Source: Sporisorium sorghi
Taxonomy: Eukaryota > Basidiomycota > Ustilaginomycetes > Ustilaginales > Ustilaginaceae
DNA length: 19,839 bases
NCBI GenBank assembly: GCA_023212695.1
Contig: JALCCG010000355.1
Location: forward strand, 1-19,839
Direction: 5' to 3'
Below the pieces are notes generated by a model. It ran no database searches, was not told the DNA's origin, and saw only the letters and a list, made by a program, of their open reading frames with translations. The position numbers and the translations under genes were made by a program. Positions 9,614 through 16,594 of the stretch are shown here, in pieces. Numbering within the stretch: the first letter of the stretch is position 1; the number at the start of each line of letters is the position of its first letter.

Positions 9614-10320
9614 CTACTCCTTCTTGGCCTCCTCTTCCTTCTCCTCCTCTTTCTTCTCCTCCTCCTTCTCCGCCTCCTTCACCGGTGCTGGCGCATCCGC
9701 CTTACTTCCAGCATTCTTCTTCTGCGCCTCCTCAAACGCCTCCTTGAACCCATTCGCGTTCTCCGAATTGGCAAATCGGATCGCCAGCGTCTCCGCCGTG
9801 GGCTCGCCGTCCGCCACATCGGCAGCGACGTTGTACACCCACGAGCGGTCGGAGCCCACGTTGGGGCTGAGCTTCATGTCGCTCGTCACGTAGTGGTTAG
9901 CGCATACCTTGAGCGTCTTGTCGCGGCGCATGACGAGGCGCACCTTGTGCGTCTGCTTGTGCTCGAGCAGACGCACGTCGCCCGTTCCGCGCTCTTTCCA
10001 CTCCTTGGCGTCCTTGTCGAAGCGGAACAGCTTGGCGCGCATCTTGAATGTGACGGACTCGTCTTCTTCGTGCGTTTTCACCTCGACTTGGTTTTCCAGC
10101 TTGATGACCGGCTCGAAGTGCGGGTCGTTCTCGGCTTCCTCGGCGGTGGAGGCGCCGGTCTGCTCGGCCTATCGGTGCGCATCGGGAGTTGGAAGTTTGA
10201 GGTCAGTCAGTGGCGCGCCCTTGTTTGAGAAGAGCAGCAACTTGCGAACAAGCCGAGCTGCTCTTGCAAAGCACTACTTACAGCGTCAACAGTGGGCTTG
10301 GTTGCTTCGGTGTCAGCCAT
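9614..10320 (-). CDS. Ran-binding protein 1 (Yrb1-like), two exons, 197 aa
   Basis: The protein binds Ran-GTP and with RanGAP promotes GTP hydrolysis and release from transport receptors in the cytoplasm. Exon 1 (10320-10282) encodes [13 protein letters not shown]; a 113-nt intron (10281-10169) follows; exon 2 (10168-9614) carries the rest. The Ran-binding domain runs from [20 protein letters not shown] (about 30-49) through [44 protein letters not shown] and [39 protein letters not shown]. This is the full PH-like RanBD with its conserved WKERGTGD motif. The tail is Lys/Glu-rich and may hold a nuclear export or acidic element. The splice junction was chosen because GCT|GCC keeps the frame and gives the known 'ENDPHFEP' lead-in. 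Confidence 0.92.
10169..10281 (-). other. Intron of the RanBP1 gene
   Basis: 113 nt, donor GTAAGT and acceptor ATAG on the minus strand, phase 0. Removing it joins the 13-codon first exon to the Ran-binding domain. Confidence 0.85.
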
Positions 10321-10844
10321 CTTGTATGTGCAATGTAGCGATATGATAGGATCGAATGATGGAGGTCGGAAAGCGAAAACGAAAGCGACGGCGAAAGAAA
10401 CACACACAGCGATTCGCAATAACCAACCAAGGCTCAGCTTCCAAAGCCACACACCGCCCAACCAACACGCACAGCTTGCGCTCCCGCTCTCTCTCTCTCT
10501 CTCAAACCTTCAAAAATTCCAAAAAACCAACATCTGGTGTTCTGTCAAACGCACGCTTCTCCGCCTGTCAGAGACATGCTTTTGGCTGAAAGAGAACGCG
10601 CAAGACAAGGCTGTGGCCGCACAACGGCTTCTTTGGTTTTGTATTCGGACTTCAAGATTTTTGAAGTGTGATCGATTCGCACCGAATTCAAAGCGCAGAA
10701 AGCGCAGAGCCTCAATTTTTTTATTTTTTTTTTTCCGGTGAGTTGCACTCCAGGTCTAACACTTTCAGAAAAATCGCTGGCTGGCTGCGGGAAGCGTGGG
10801 CGTTGGGTGTCAGAGACCACAGCCAAGTTTTCGCACGCTTTGCT

Positions 10845-10902
10845 ACAAAGCTTTGTCTGACGACCAAGACTGCTAGACAGCTGCTGAACTGCAAAGCTTT
10901 GT
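10845..10902. repeat. Two palindromic CAAAGCTTTG repeats
   Basis: ACAAAGCTTTGT (12-bp perfect palindrome, 10845-10856) and CAAAGCTTTG (10892-10901) share the 11-mer CAAAGCTTTGT at 46-bp spacing, each followed by CTGAC or GCTGAC. They could be paired sites for a dimeric regulator. Confidence 0.5.
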
Positions 10903-11354
10903 GCTGACTATCAATCTGGATCAAGAGAAACTTCAACGAGGGACAACTTATCGGTGCGGAGAAGTCAACAGACCGCTTTGCCCGCATCTGAAAGTGACGC
11001 CGTGCTCACCTTGTTTTCTAGCAAGCTGCATGGCGACGAGTGCGTCCCCACAGATGAAGTCTCGTTCCTCTCTTTGCTTATTGGACAGATCGAGAGAGAC
11101 ATAGTGCCTTTATGAGATAGCGCTCGGACTCGAAGAGCCAACAAGAAGCGGAACTTTGTTTGTTGCGCAACCAGATCCAAACTTTGTTTTTTGGGTTTCG
11201 CTCGCAGTGGAGCAGCTGCGTGTCGATGCGGGGTGCTTCCTCTTTGACGATAACCAGGAGCGCTTGGACGAGGGGAGGATTGACTAGTGGTGCACAGAAG
11301 GCGCACGCTTGCATGTTGCTGTCGATGCTCCGACTGAGCGCCGAACATTGTGTT

Positions 11355-11384
11355 CGAACTGAGCCCCACAGAAGGCTCAGTTCG
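11355..11384. repeat. Perfect 11-bp stem-loop upstream of the 209-aa gene
   Basis: Arms CGAACTGAGCC (11355-11365) and GGCTCAGTTCG (11374-11384) are exact inverse complements around an 8-nt loop. It lies about 155 bp upstream of the ATG at 11538, in the promoter or 5' leader. Confidence 0.7.
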
Positions 11385-11537
11385 TCCTCAGCAGGCCTGC
11401 CAAAGCTATAAGATGCAGCTGCCCATTCTCTCTCTCTGACAGTCGTTGTCAGTCACACCTTTCCAAAACCTAGCTCCAAGCACGAGCAGCCTTTCTTTCA
11501 ATCCTACCGCTCACGTGCGACTCCCCAACGACACAAC

Positions 11538-12167
11538 ATGGCCATGTCGAACGACGAAACCCCTTACGTCCTTTGGAAGGCGACCTTCACCCTCCCTCTC
11601 GACGACCCCACCAACCCGCTCTACGAAATCTGTCGCATGCCGCACCTCGTCCGCACCGAAGAGTCCGCCTCGATCTACGCGCTCTCAGTCGACATCGACC
11701 GGCGCCAGGACACCATCACCTTCACGCCGTTGATCAAAGTCGTCCCGGACAAGATCCACCTTGTCCACGCTAACCTCCAGCGCATCCGCGGCTACACCTC
11801 CTTCCTTCAAATCCAGCAAAACCCCGGAGACCGGTTCAACAAGCCGCACAACCCGACCATCATGTCCTTCCGCAACTTCGAACCTTCCTGGCTCCAACCC
11901 TTCAACGTCATCGGTAAAGTGTCGGACGTCAAGGGATTGCAGAAGGACGTGACAGGCTGGTTCTGGACGTTCAATCTGTTTGATTCGCAGGGACACTCGG
12001 TCCATTGCTGGTATTATACCGATAATGAGGACGGGAAGTTGGAGGAGGGCGCGGAGCTGCCGAATGTGAACGAGGGCGACCTGGCGCTGTGTGTCGATGT
12101 CACGCCGAACTTGGAGGAGGGGATTTGGATTGGGAGGAGGAGCGAGCTGCTCGTCTTCAGGGAGTGA
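11538..12167 (+). CDS. Uncharacterised protein, 209 aa
   Basis: An intact ORF with the local GC-rich, C-ending codon style and a good start context (ACAAC-ATG-GC). I do not recognise the family. There is no signal peptide, membrane segment, coiled coil or low-complexity region, which is unusual here and points to a compact globular protein. The second half (about 117-190: FNVIGKVSDVKGLQKDVTGW, FWTFNLFDSQGHSVHCWYY, EGDLALCVDVT) has the strand rhythm of an OB-fold: G-K-V-x-D-V, then a strand ending in D-x-x-G, then a strand after an E-G-D turn. That would suggest single-stranded nucleic-acid binding, but this is inference from pattern alone. Notable are two Trp-rich spots (PSWLQPF, GWFWTF). Confidence 0.75.
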   Translation: MAMSNDETPYVLWKATFTLPLDDPTNPLYEICRMPHLVRTEESASIYALSVDIDRRQDTITFTPLIKVVPDKIHLVHANLQRIRGYTSFLQIQQNPGDRFNKPHNPTIMSFRNFEPSWLQPFNVIGKVSDVKGLQKDVTGWFWTFNLFDSQGHSVHCWYYTDNEDGKLEEGAELPNVNEGDLALCVDVTPNLEEGIWIGRRSELLVFRE

Positions 12168-12730
12168 GAGTCGTTCATCTACCACATTGGGGCCTTTGAG
12201 CTTCAGAGCTCGTCTCCCAGAGTACGATGCCCATCGTATGGTCTCGAGTCGATCTTGACAAGGAGCACATCTTCGCAGCATCGACACGTGCCGGCTCAAA
12301 TCGTTGACCTTCAAGAGATCACCTTTCCCTTTCGTTCGATCCTTCCTTCCCCATCAGCGCTTTAGGAATCTCGTTCCTCAATGCCTTCCGCAGCTACGAT
12401 TTAGAATGTCAAGCAACGTGCCACCTCTAGTCTGCATCCTAACCGTAACGTGATGTTGACTCGGCCATCCTTGACATGATAAGCAGCTCGAGGCTGAAAT
12501 TTTCGCGCTTCTCCAGCGCAACCGAAACGCAAACCTAACAAATTCAAAAATTCGCAACGAGGCTTGAGCGCGTGCCAACGCGCTGAGTGACACCAACACC
12601 TAGATATGTGGAAGAACACCGTGGAACTCCCACACCACGAACGAATGTAAATAATCGACCGACGATTGGACGACAACGAAAACGACAAAACCCCATAAAA
12701 CAAACTCGTAAAACCCACTCAGAAGCCACC

Positions 12731-12779
12731 ATTGGCTAACCAAAAACAAGACAAGGACGACCAGACTCTCGATATAAAA
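12731..12779 (+). promoter_or_regulatory. Candidate CCAAT + TATA promoter for the ORF at 12940
   Basis: ATTGG (12731-12735, inverse CCAAT) lies about 37 bp upstream of TATAAA (12773-12778, in GATATAAAAA). A start site about 30 bp downstream would fall at the palindrome 12782-12803. TATA boxes this clear are not seen before the housekeeping genes in the window. Confidence 0.45.
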
Positions 12780-12781
12780 AC

Positions 12782-12803
12782 CAACACTCAGTGCTGAGTG
12801 TTG
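12782..12803. repeat. 22-bp palindrome, 10-bp arms, TG centre
   Basis: Arms CAACACTCAG and CTGAGTGTTG are exact inverse complements around TG. It shares its 10-2-10 geometry with the palindrome at 13948-13969. It may be an operator, transcript-start hairpin or element-end structure. Confidence 0.7.
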
Positions 12804-12939
12804 ACACTCTACACTTGGATTCCACAACCCGCCTGGACTTCATCGACTTCATTACCCTGCGCATCTTCGCAAACCTTGAAGCGCACACCCGCATAAGCAC
12901 TTCAACTCACTCATTGAAGCATCCTGGGAAAGGCACAAG

Positions 12940-13640
12940 ATGCTTGACAAAGGGATCGGAGTGTGGCGCACACCTGCACAAAGGATTGAAGGACAAGATG
13001 ACTACAAGGAGGGCCTTGATTCTTCACCTTCTCCCTCCTCACCATCACTGCTTGCCCTGCTGCTCACGATGGTATCGTTGAAGCAGAAGCAAGCCCAACG
13101 AAAGGCCTCCGCCGCCGCCGCCACCACCACCAACGCCGCTGCCAACGCAGCCTCTTCTCCGGGTCCCTCTGGCGTGCAAGACGCCATGGACATCGACCAG
13201 CCCTCTGCCACATCTGGCATGGCTACGACTTCACCCCCTGGGCCCTCTGTCGATGACGACATGGCCATCGACCCTCCGCTGCCCTCTGCTCCAACGAGCA
13301 TGGCCACCACGATGCCCTCTGCCATCGATGGCATGGCCACTTCACCGCCCTCTGCCGTCGAAGGCATGGCCACCTCGACTCCGCCCTCTGCTCCTCTGTC
13401 CGCAAGGACATGGCATCGTCGTCGCCAGGCCCCTCTGCTCGCCTGAGCACGGGCGTTTCGCGGGCTGGGCCCTCTGCTCGCGCAAGCATGGCCTCGCCAA
13501 ACACCACCAGCACCGCCGGGCTACCAATGCCTGGCGCGCTATTCCGTCACCCATCCGACTGGGTCGACGATGACGACTTGGACGACGGCGCCGGCTTCTA
13601 CGCCGGCGAGGACAGCAATGATGGCGCTGGGGATGCATGA
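12940..13640 (+). pseudogene. Hypothetical repeat protein ORF broken by a 1-base frameshift
   Basis: The frame from ATG 12940 (or ATG 13069, MVSLKQKQAQRKAS) runs through an Ala/Thr-rich stretch into repeats of the form PSA-x-x-G-M-A-T. It then turns into an Arg-rich ending and stops at 13446. The next frame, open across 13410-13640, carries on the same pattern (MASSSPGPSARLS, SRAGPSARASMASP) and ends in an acidic tail (SDWVDDDDLDDG). Repeat starts before the break are spaced in multiples of three; the broken unit is 47 rather than 48. One deleted base near 13406 explains everything. The undamaged protein would be about 233 aa, low complexity, function unknown. A sequencing error is the alternative. 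It lies directly upstream of the Fanzor gene, on the same strand. Confidence 0.5.
13201..13499 (+). repeat. Degenerate coding minisatellite, eight units
   Basis: Units begin with CCCTCTG at 13201, 13243, 13282, 13315, 13348, 13384, 13431 and 13470, and most contain a GGCATGGCC-like core. Spacings are 42, 39, 33, 33, 36, 47 and 39; all but 47 are multiples of three, so unit number was changed in a translated frame. Confidence 0.85.
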
Positions 13641-13947
13641 GCCCCGCGCCAATCCCCTCCACCAGCTGTGCAGCCTGCTGGACGGCGTGGCTAGCATGGC
13701 TGAGGAAGGAAGCGCATCTATCGTGTCGGCTCTTCTGAGTGATTGCCTCTCCTGTTGAGCTGCTTGCAACTTGGCGTGGGAAGCTTGACCAAGGGAAAGG
13801 CAACCATCACACTGCAATCACAGAGCGAAGAGATGCTCAGCCTGTTCTTTTCGCGCTCGAAGGCGATGCATGTCGTTGGCTTACTGAGCAAAGGCGAACC
13901 AGAGTTACTGCTCCCCAAGCGCTCGAGGAGCAAGAGCGCTCACTATT

Positions 13948-13969
13948 GCTCCTTGAGCACTCAAGGAGC
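13948..13969. repeat. 22-bp palindrome, 10-bp arms, CA centre
   Basis: Arms GCTCCTTGAG and CTCAAGGAGC are exact inverse complements around CA. A weaker hairpin (AGCGCTC, 9-nt loop, GAGCGCT) lies just upstream at 13919-13941. It is 13 bp upstream of the TATA-like motif of the Fanzor gene. Confidence 0.7.
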
Positions 13970-13981
13970 CATGCTGTAGCA

Positions 13982-13987
13982 TATATA
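13982..13987 (+). promoter_or_regulatory. TATA-like element upstream of the Fanzor gene
   Basis: TATATA in the context GCATATATACATGC, 80 bp before the ATG at 14067. It would give a leader of about 50 nt. This suggests the Fanzor ORF is transcribed from its own promoter. Confidence 0.4.
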
Positions 13988-14066
13988 CATGCTCTTGACT
14001 CGCTCCTCGCCCTCTGAGTCCTCAAGCTACACCCTTTCCTAGCCCAGTCTGCTCATCTGTCGAAAC

Positions 14067-16174
14067 ATGGCTTCGGTCACCCTCACCAATATTCCTCGCA
14101 ATGATCTTGGCATTGGCAGAGGCCCAGATATCTATCCTTTCTATGACGCGAACCTCGCCGACCTGTACCGCCACCTCATCCCACCCTCCGAGGAGGTTCG
14201 GGCTATCGTCGATCACAACTGTCCAACAAACACTGCGCTTGAGTGCTGCTGGGTTCAGACCACCATGTCGACATTCTTGTATCCTGGTCTGACTAGCAAC
14301 ACATACCTCCCCATCTCCTGGCCATTTGCCTCAACAACTGTGATTGAGCAGGATGATACAAGGTTTCCAACAGATCGTGGCCAGCTCAAGCCTGCAGACC
14401 TTGGAGACCAGGTTGAAGCCGCACTTGCCGAACCTTCTGAGCCTGCTCCTGCCATCGCCATCACCACCACCACCACCGCCACTGCCACTTCTGCTGCGAG
14501 CGTGGTGAAGCCACCAATCACCAACCTCTGCACACGCAAGTATCGCTTGAAGCCCTCTGCCAAGCTCAAGGAGATCTTGCATGAGTGGAGCAGGTGTGCA
14601 AACATGTCTTTCAATTGGGCATTACAACACGTCAACCACATTGGACGACACAACGACCTACCGGACGAAAAAGATCTCTATTCCATCATCTGCAACAGCA
14701 ACAGCACTTTCATAAAGAAACACCGCTTTCTCAAAAAATGCCCAGCACAGACCCACCGCTCTGCTGTTGATCGTGCCATCGAGGCTCGGCGATCTCTCAT
14801 TACGCGAAACAACAACCTGCCCACTCATTCTCGTGCTCCAATCAATGCCAGTTCTCCAAGGACGAAAGCCAAGGACACCCAGCGCAGCTTTTCTCTCTAC
14901 TTTGCGAAAAAGTCAGGTTCCATTCAGTTCCGCATGGAGGGTGACAAGATCATCGACACGAAGCTCCAGCTGGCTCTGAGGTGTGTCATGAGAGCTGGTG
15001 GTACAACGTTGGATGCCCTGGTGAAGATTCATCTATGTGGTCAGGCACAGAGGCGCTTCTTGCATGACAAGTGTCTGCCCAAACCCTTGGCCAGATCCAC
15101 CAAGTACGAAATTCGCCATGAATGGGGCATACAGCTTGATCGCTATGGACAGTGGCACCTTCTCTTCCCTTTCGACATCCCTGCCTCGACCCTCCAAGCT
15201 CGAGAACACCTCTTTGAAGGTAAGTTAGTGCTAATCCACTGCTAGTTCTCCTCGCTTTGAGTCATGGAACAGTATTGACATTCATTCCTCTTGCCCTTGT
15301 ACTGACAGGCCCTATCACTGTCAAGTCGGCTGACCCCAGCGTCTCCACCCCATTGTCAGTGTGGGACAGCTCCACTGGCATGGCGATGGATATCGGATGT
15401 GTTGAGGATGGCGCTTGGCTCGAGGAACTTTGCAGACAGGATGCCAAGCTGCAGAGTCGCCGCTTGCAGAGGCAGCCGCTCCCGCCCTCTCCGTTTCCTG
15501 CACAGCCTCAAGTGCAGCCTCTGCCTCGTGCTCCTCGACCACATCGACCTCAGCTTCAGCACACCCATCGCCAGCGTCGTCCACCGCAGCCAGCACAGCC
15601 GCCCCCACCGCCACATCCACCCCAGCCTGTACATCCACCACACCCACCACGCCCACCATGCAAGTGTCCGCCACTTGCACCATATGCTCTATCCTCAAGC
15701 GAAAGGTGCAAGCTCCTCAAGCGCTCGAAGAGGCTACGAAAGCGTATTCAGAACCTAGTCACCAACCTGCATTGTCAAGCAGCCAACTTCCTTGCCTCCT
15801 CCTCAGATGTCATCATCATGCCGAGGATGGAGGTCAGGCAAATGATCTGTCGCCACAGAAGAGGCTGCTCGCTCGCTTGTTCGACTCGATGAAGGCTCCT
15901 CGGCTGGGGCCATATTGCCTTCATCAACTGCCTTGCCGTCAAGTGCTTTGATGTTTCAGTTGATGCGTGCTACCATCACAAGTCTAGGCCCACCATCCTG
16001 CTCATCCAGCCCGAAGCATACACCTCCAAGACGTGTGGCACTTGCAGTGAGCTCAATCACAGCCTCGGCTCCAGTCGTTGCTTTGATTGTTCGCACTGTT
16101 GCTATGTGTCTGACCACAACCACAATGGTGCCTACAACATGCTCATCAAGGCTGTCAGACACCACACACTCTAG
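14067..16174 (+). pseudogene. Fanzor (eukaryotic TnpB-like RNA-guided nuclease), interrupted by an in-frame TGA
   Basis: Exon 1 is 14067-15219 and exon 2 is 15309-16174; the junction G|GC restores one frame of 673 codons. Residues 1-156 are an unrecognised N-terminal region with a Thr/Ala linker. The TnpB/Fanzor start is RKYRLKPSAKLKEILHEWSR (157-176), followed by NMSFNWAL. The wedge-like region ends in YEIRHEWGIQLDRYGQWHLL. RuvC-I is SADPSVSTPLSVWD (catalytic Asp393). A Pro-rich insert follows, then KRLRKRIQNLVTNLHCQAANFL and RuvC-II VIIMPRME (Glu559). The helix LLGWGHIAFINCLAVKC comes next, then EAYTSKTCGTC and CFDCSHC (zinc ribbon), and RuvC-III DHNHNGAYNML. Codon 579 (15890-15892) is TGA, with homology continuing in frame after it. 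Asn655 replaces the expected second Asp of D-R-D-x-N-G-A. Known Fanzors use a guide (omega) RNA to cut DNA; this copy should not cut. Whether it is Fanzor1 or Fanzor2 I cannot say. Confidence 0.85.
15220..15308 (+). other. Intron of the Fanzor gene
   Basis: 89 nt, donor GTAAGT, acceptor CTGACAG, with CTAAT (15231) as a possible branch point. Without splicing, exon 1 stops at 15245, before RuvC-I. With splicing, RuvC-I follows directly in frame. The presence of a spliceosomal intron shows a eukaryotic, established gene rather than recent bacterial DNA. Confidence 0.8.
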
Positions 16175-16310
16175 TCTCCACACCGCTGCTGGATACAACC
16201 AGCTGGTGGCTGGCGGCTTGGGTGGCATTGACCACCAGCCATGTGTGAAGGGATGTGAGCATGCTTTTCAGTGTGATTCACACCAGCCTGTCGTGGCTCA
16301 GAGGTGAACG
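16175..16310 (+). other. Fanzor 3' flank with stem-loops; candidate guide-RNA/right-end region
   Basis: Just after the stop come GCTGG-6 nt-CCAGC (16188-16203), GCTGGTGG-22 nt-CCACCAGC (16202-16239) and GTGTGA-T-TCACAC (16271-16283). In TnpB and Fanzor loci the omega RNA is encoded over the 3' end of the gene and its flank up to the element end. Assignment here is inference from position and structure only. Confidence 0.35.
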
Positions 16311-16320
16311 CCCGACTCGC

Positions 16321-16332
16321 TCTCGTACGAGA
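16321..16332. repeat. 12-bp perfect palindrome TCTCGTACGAGA
   Basis: Lies between the Fanzor flank and the p24 gene, about 260 bp upstream of the p24 ATG. It could be a transcription-factor site for p24 or mark the boundary of the accessory block; nothing else supports either. Confidence 0.5.
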
Positions 16333-16594
16333 TTCGCAAATTTGTAGCCAACGCACCGTTTTGTCATTTCTTTTTTGGCTCGGTGTGTCGTGTTCATCAT
16401 CTTCTGAAACTTCAACGAACAGCTTTTGTCGTCAACCATTCACCGTGACCTCGACTCACCCAAGCCCCGGTCCGGCACCACTCTTAACGATCTTCATCCC
16501 TGGTGCAGGCACTGGAACGACTCTTTCTCCACCGGAAGAAAAACCCCCAAGCAGCAACACTCACAGCACCTCCACGGATTCACGGCTCGCAACC

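Larger units (their letters stand above)
10321..11537. promoter_or_regulatory. Divergent upstream region of RanBP1 and the 209-aa gene
   Basis: 1.2 kb between divergent starts. Next to RanBP1 it is purine-rich on the minus strand, with a CT tract near 10485-10503. A T-rich patch lies at 10718-10734. From about 10840 to 11210 CAAAGCTTTG and AACTTTGTTT motifs recur, and a perfect 11-bp stem-loop lies at 11355-11384. The ORFs present have no family resemblance and poor coding character, so I call no gene. An unannotated non-coding RNA is possible but unsupported. Confidence 0.5.
12168..12939. other. Intergenic region left of the accessory block
   Basis: Contains the 3' flank of the 209-aa gene, then AT-richer DNA from about 12500. 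A 7-bp-arm hairpin lies at 12567-12584 (AGCGCGT, 4-nt loop, ACGCGCT). A CCAAT/TATA promoter candidate and a 22-bp palindrome follow near the right end. No ORF here looks real. Confidence 0.55.
13641..14066 (+). other. Region between the broken ORF and Fanzor; possible coding remnants
   Basis: Frames overlap without one intact gene. The frame to 13758 reads LHQLCSLLDGVASMAEEGSASIVSALLSD, and the frame 13739-14017 reads as a Leu/Glu/Arg-rich helical segment (ALEEQERSLLLLEHSRSHA). They could be pieces of one frameshifted helical protein, or chance. The last 120 bp hold a palindrome, a TATA-like motif and the presumed Fanzor leader. Confidence 0.35.

Noticed and set aside
10965..11369. 134-codon minus-strand ORF in the RanBP1/209-aa gene interval
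   Set aside because: No recognisable domain, Ser/Arg-biased composition, no promoter or splice context.
11685..12314. 209-codon minus-strand ORF
   Set aside because: Antisense shadow of the plus-strand 209-aa gene, which has the better codon pattern and start context.
13201..13499. CRISPR-like array
   Set aside because: The repeats are degenerate, unequally spaced and in translated register; it is a coding minisatellite in a eukaryote.
15879..15959. In-frame 81-nt intron that would remove the Fanzor TGA
   Set aside because: The donor GTTCGA is poor and the excised part contains a conserved helix (LLGWGHIAFINCL). Kept only as an alternative to a true nonsense mutation.
12700..16350. Terminal inverted repeats and target duplication around the accessory block
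   Set aside because: GTGT/CACAC-type sequences occur near both sides (12785-12815, 16271-16283), but the matches are short and imperfect, so no element ends are claimed.
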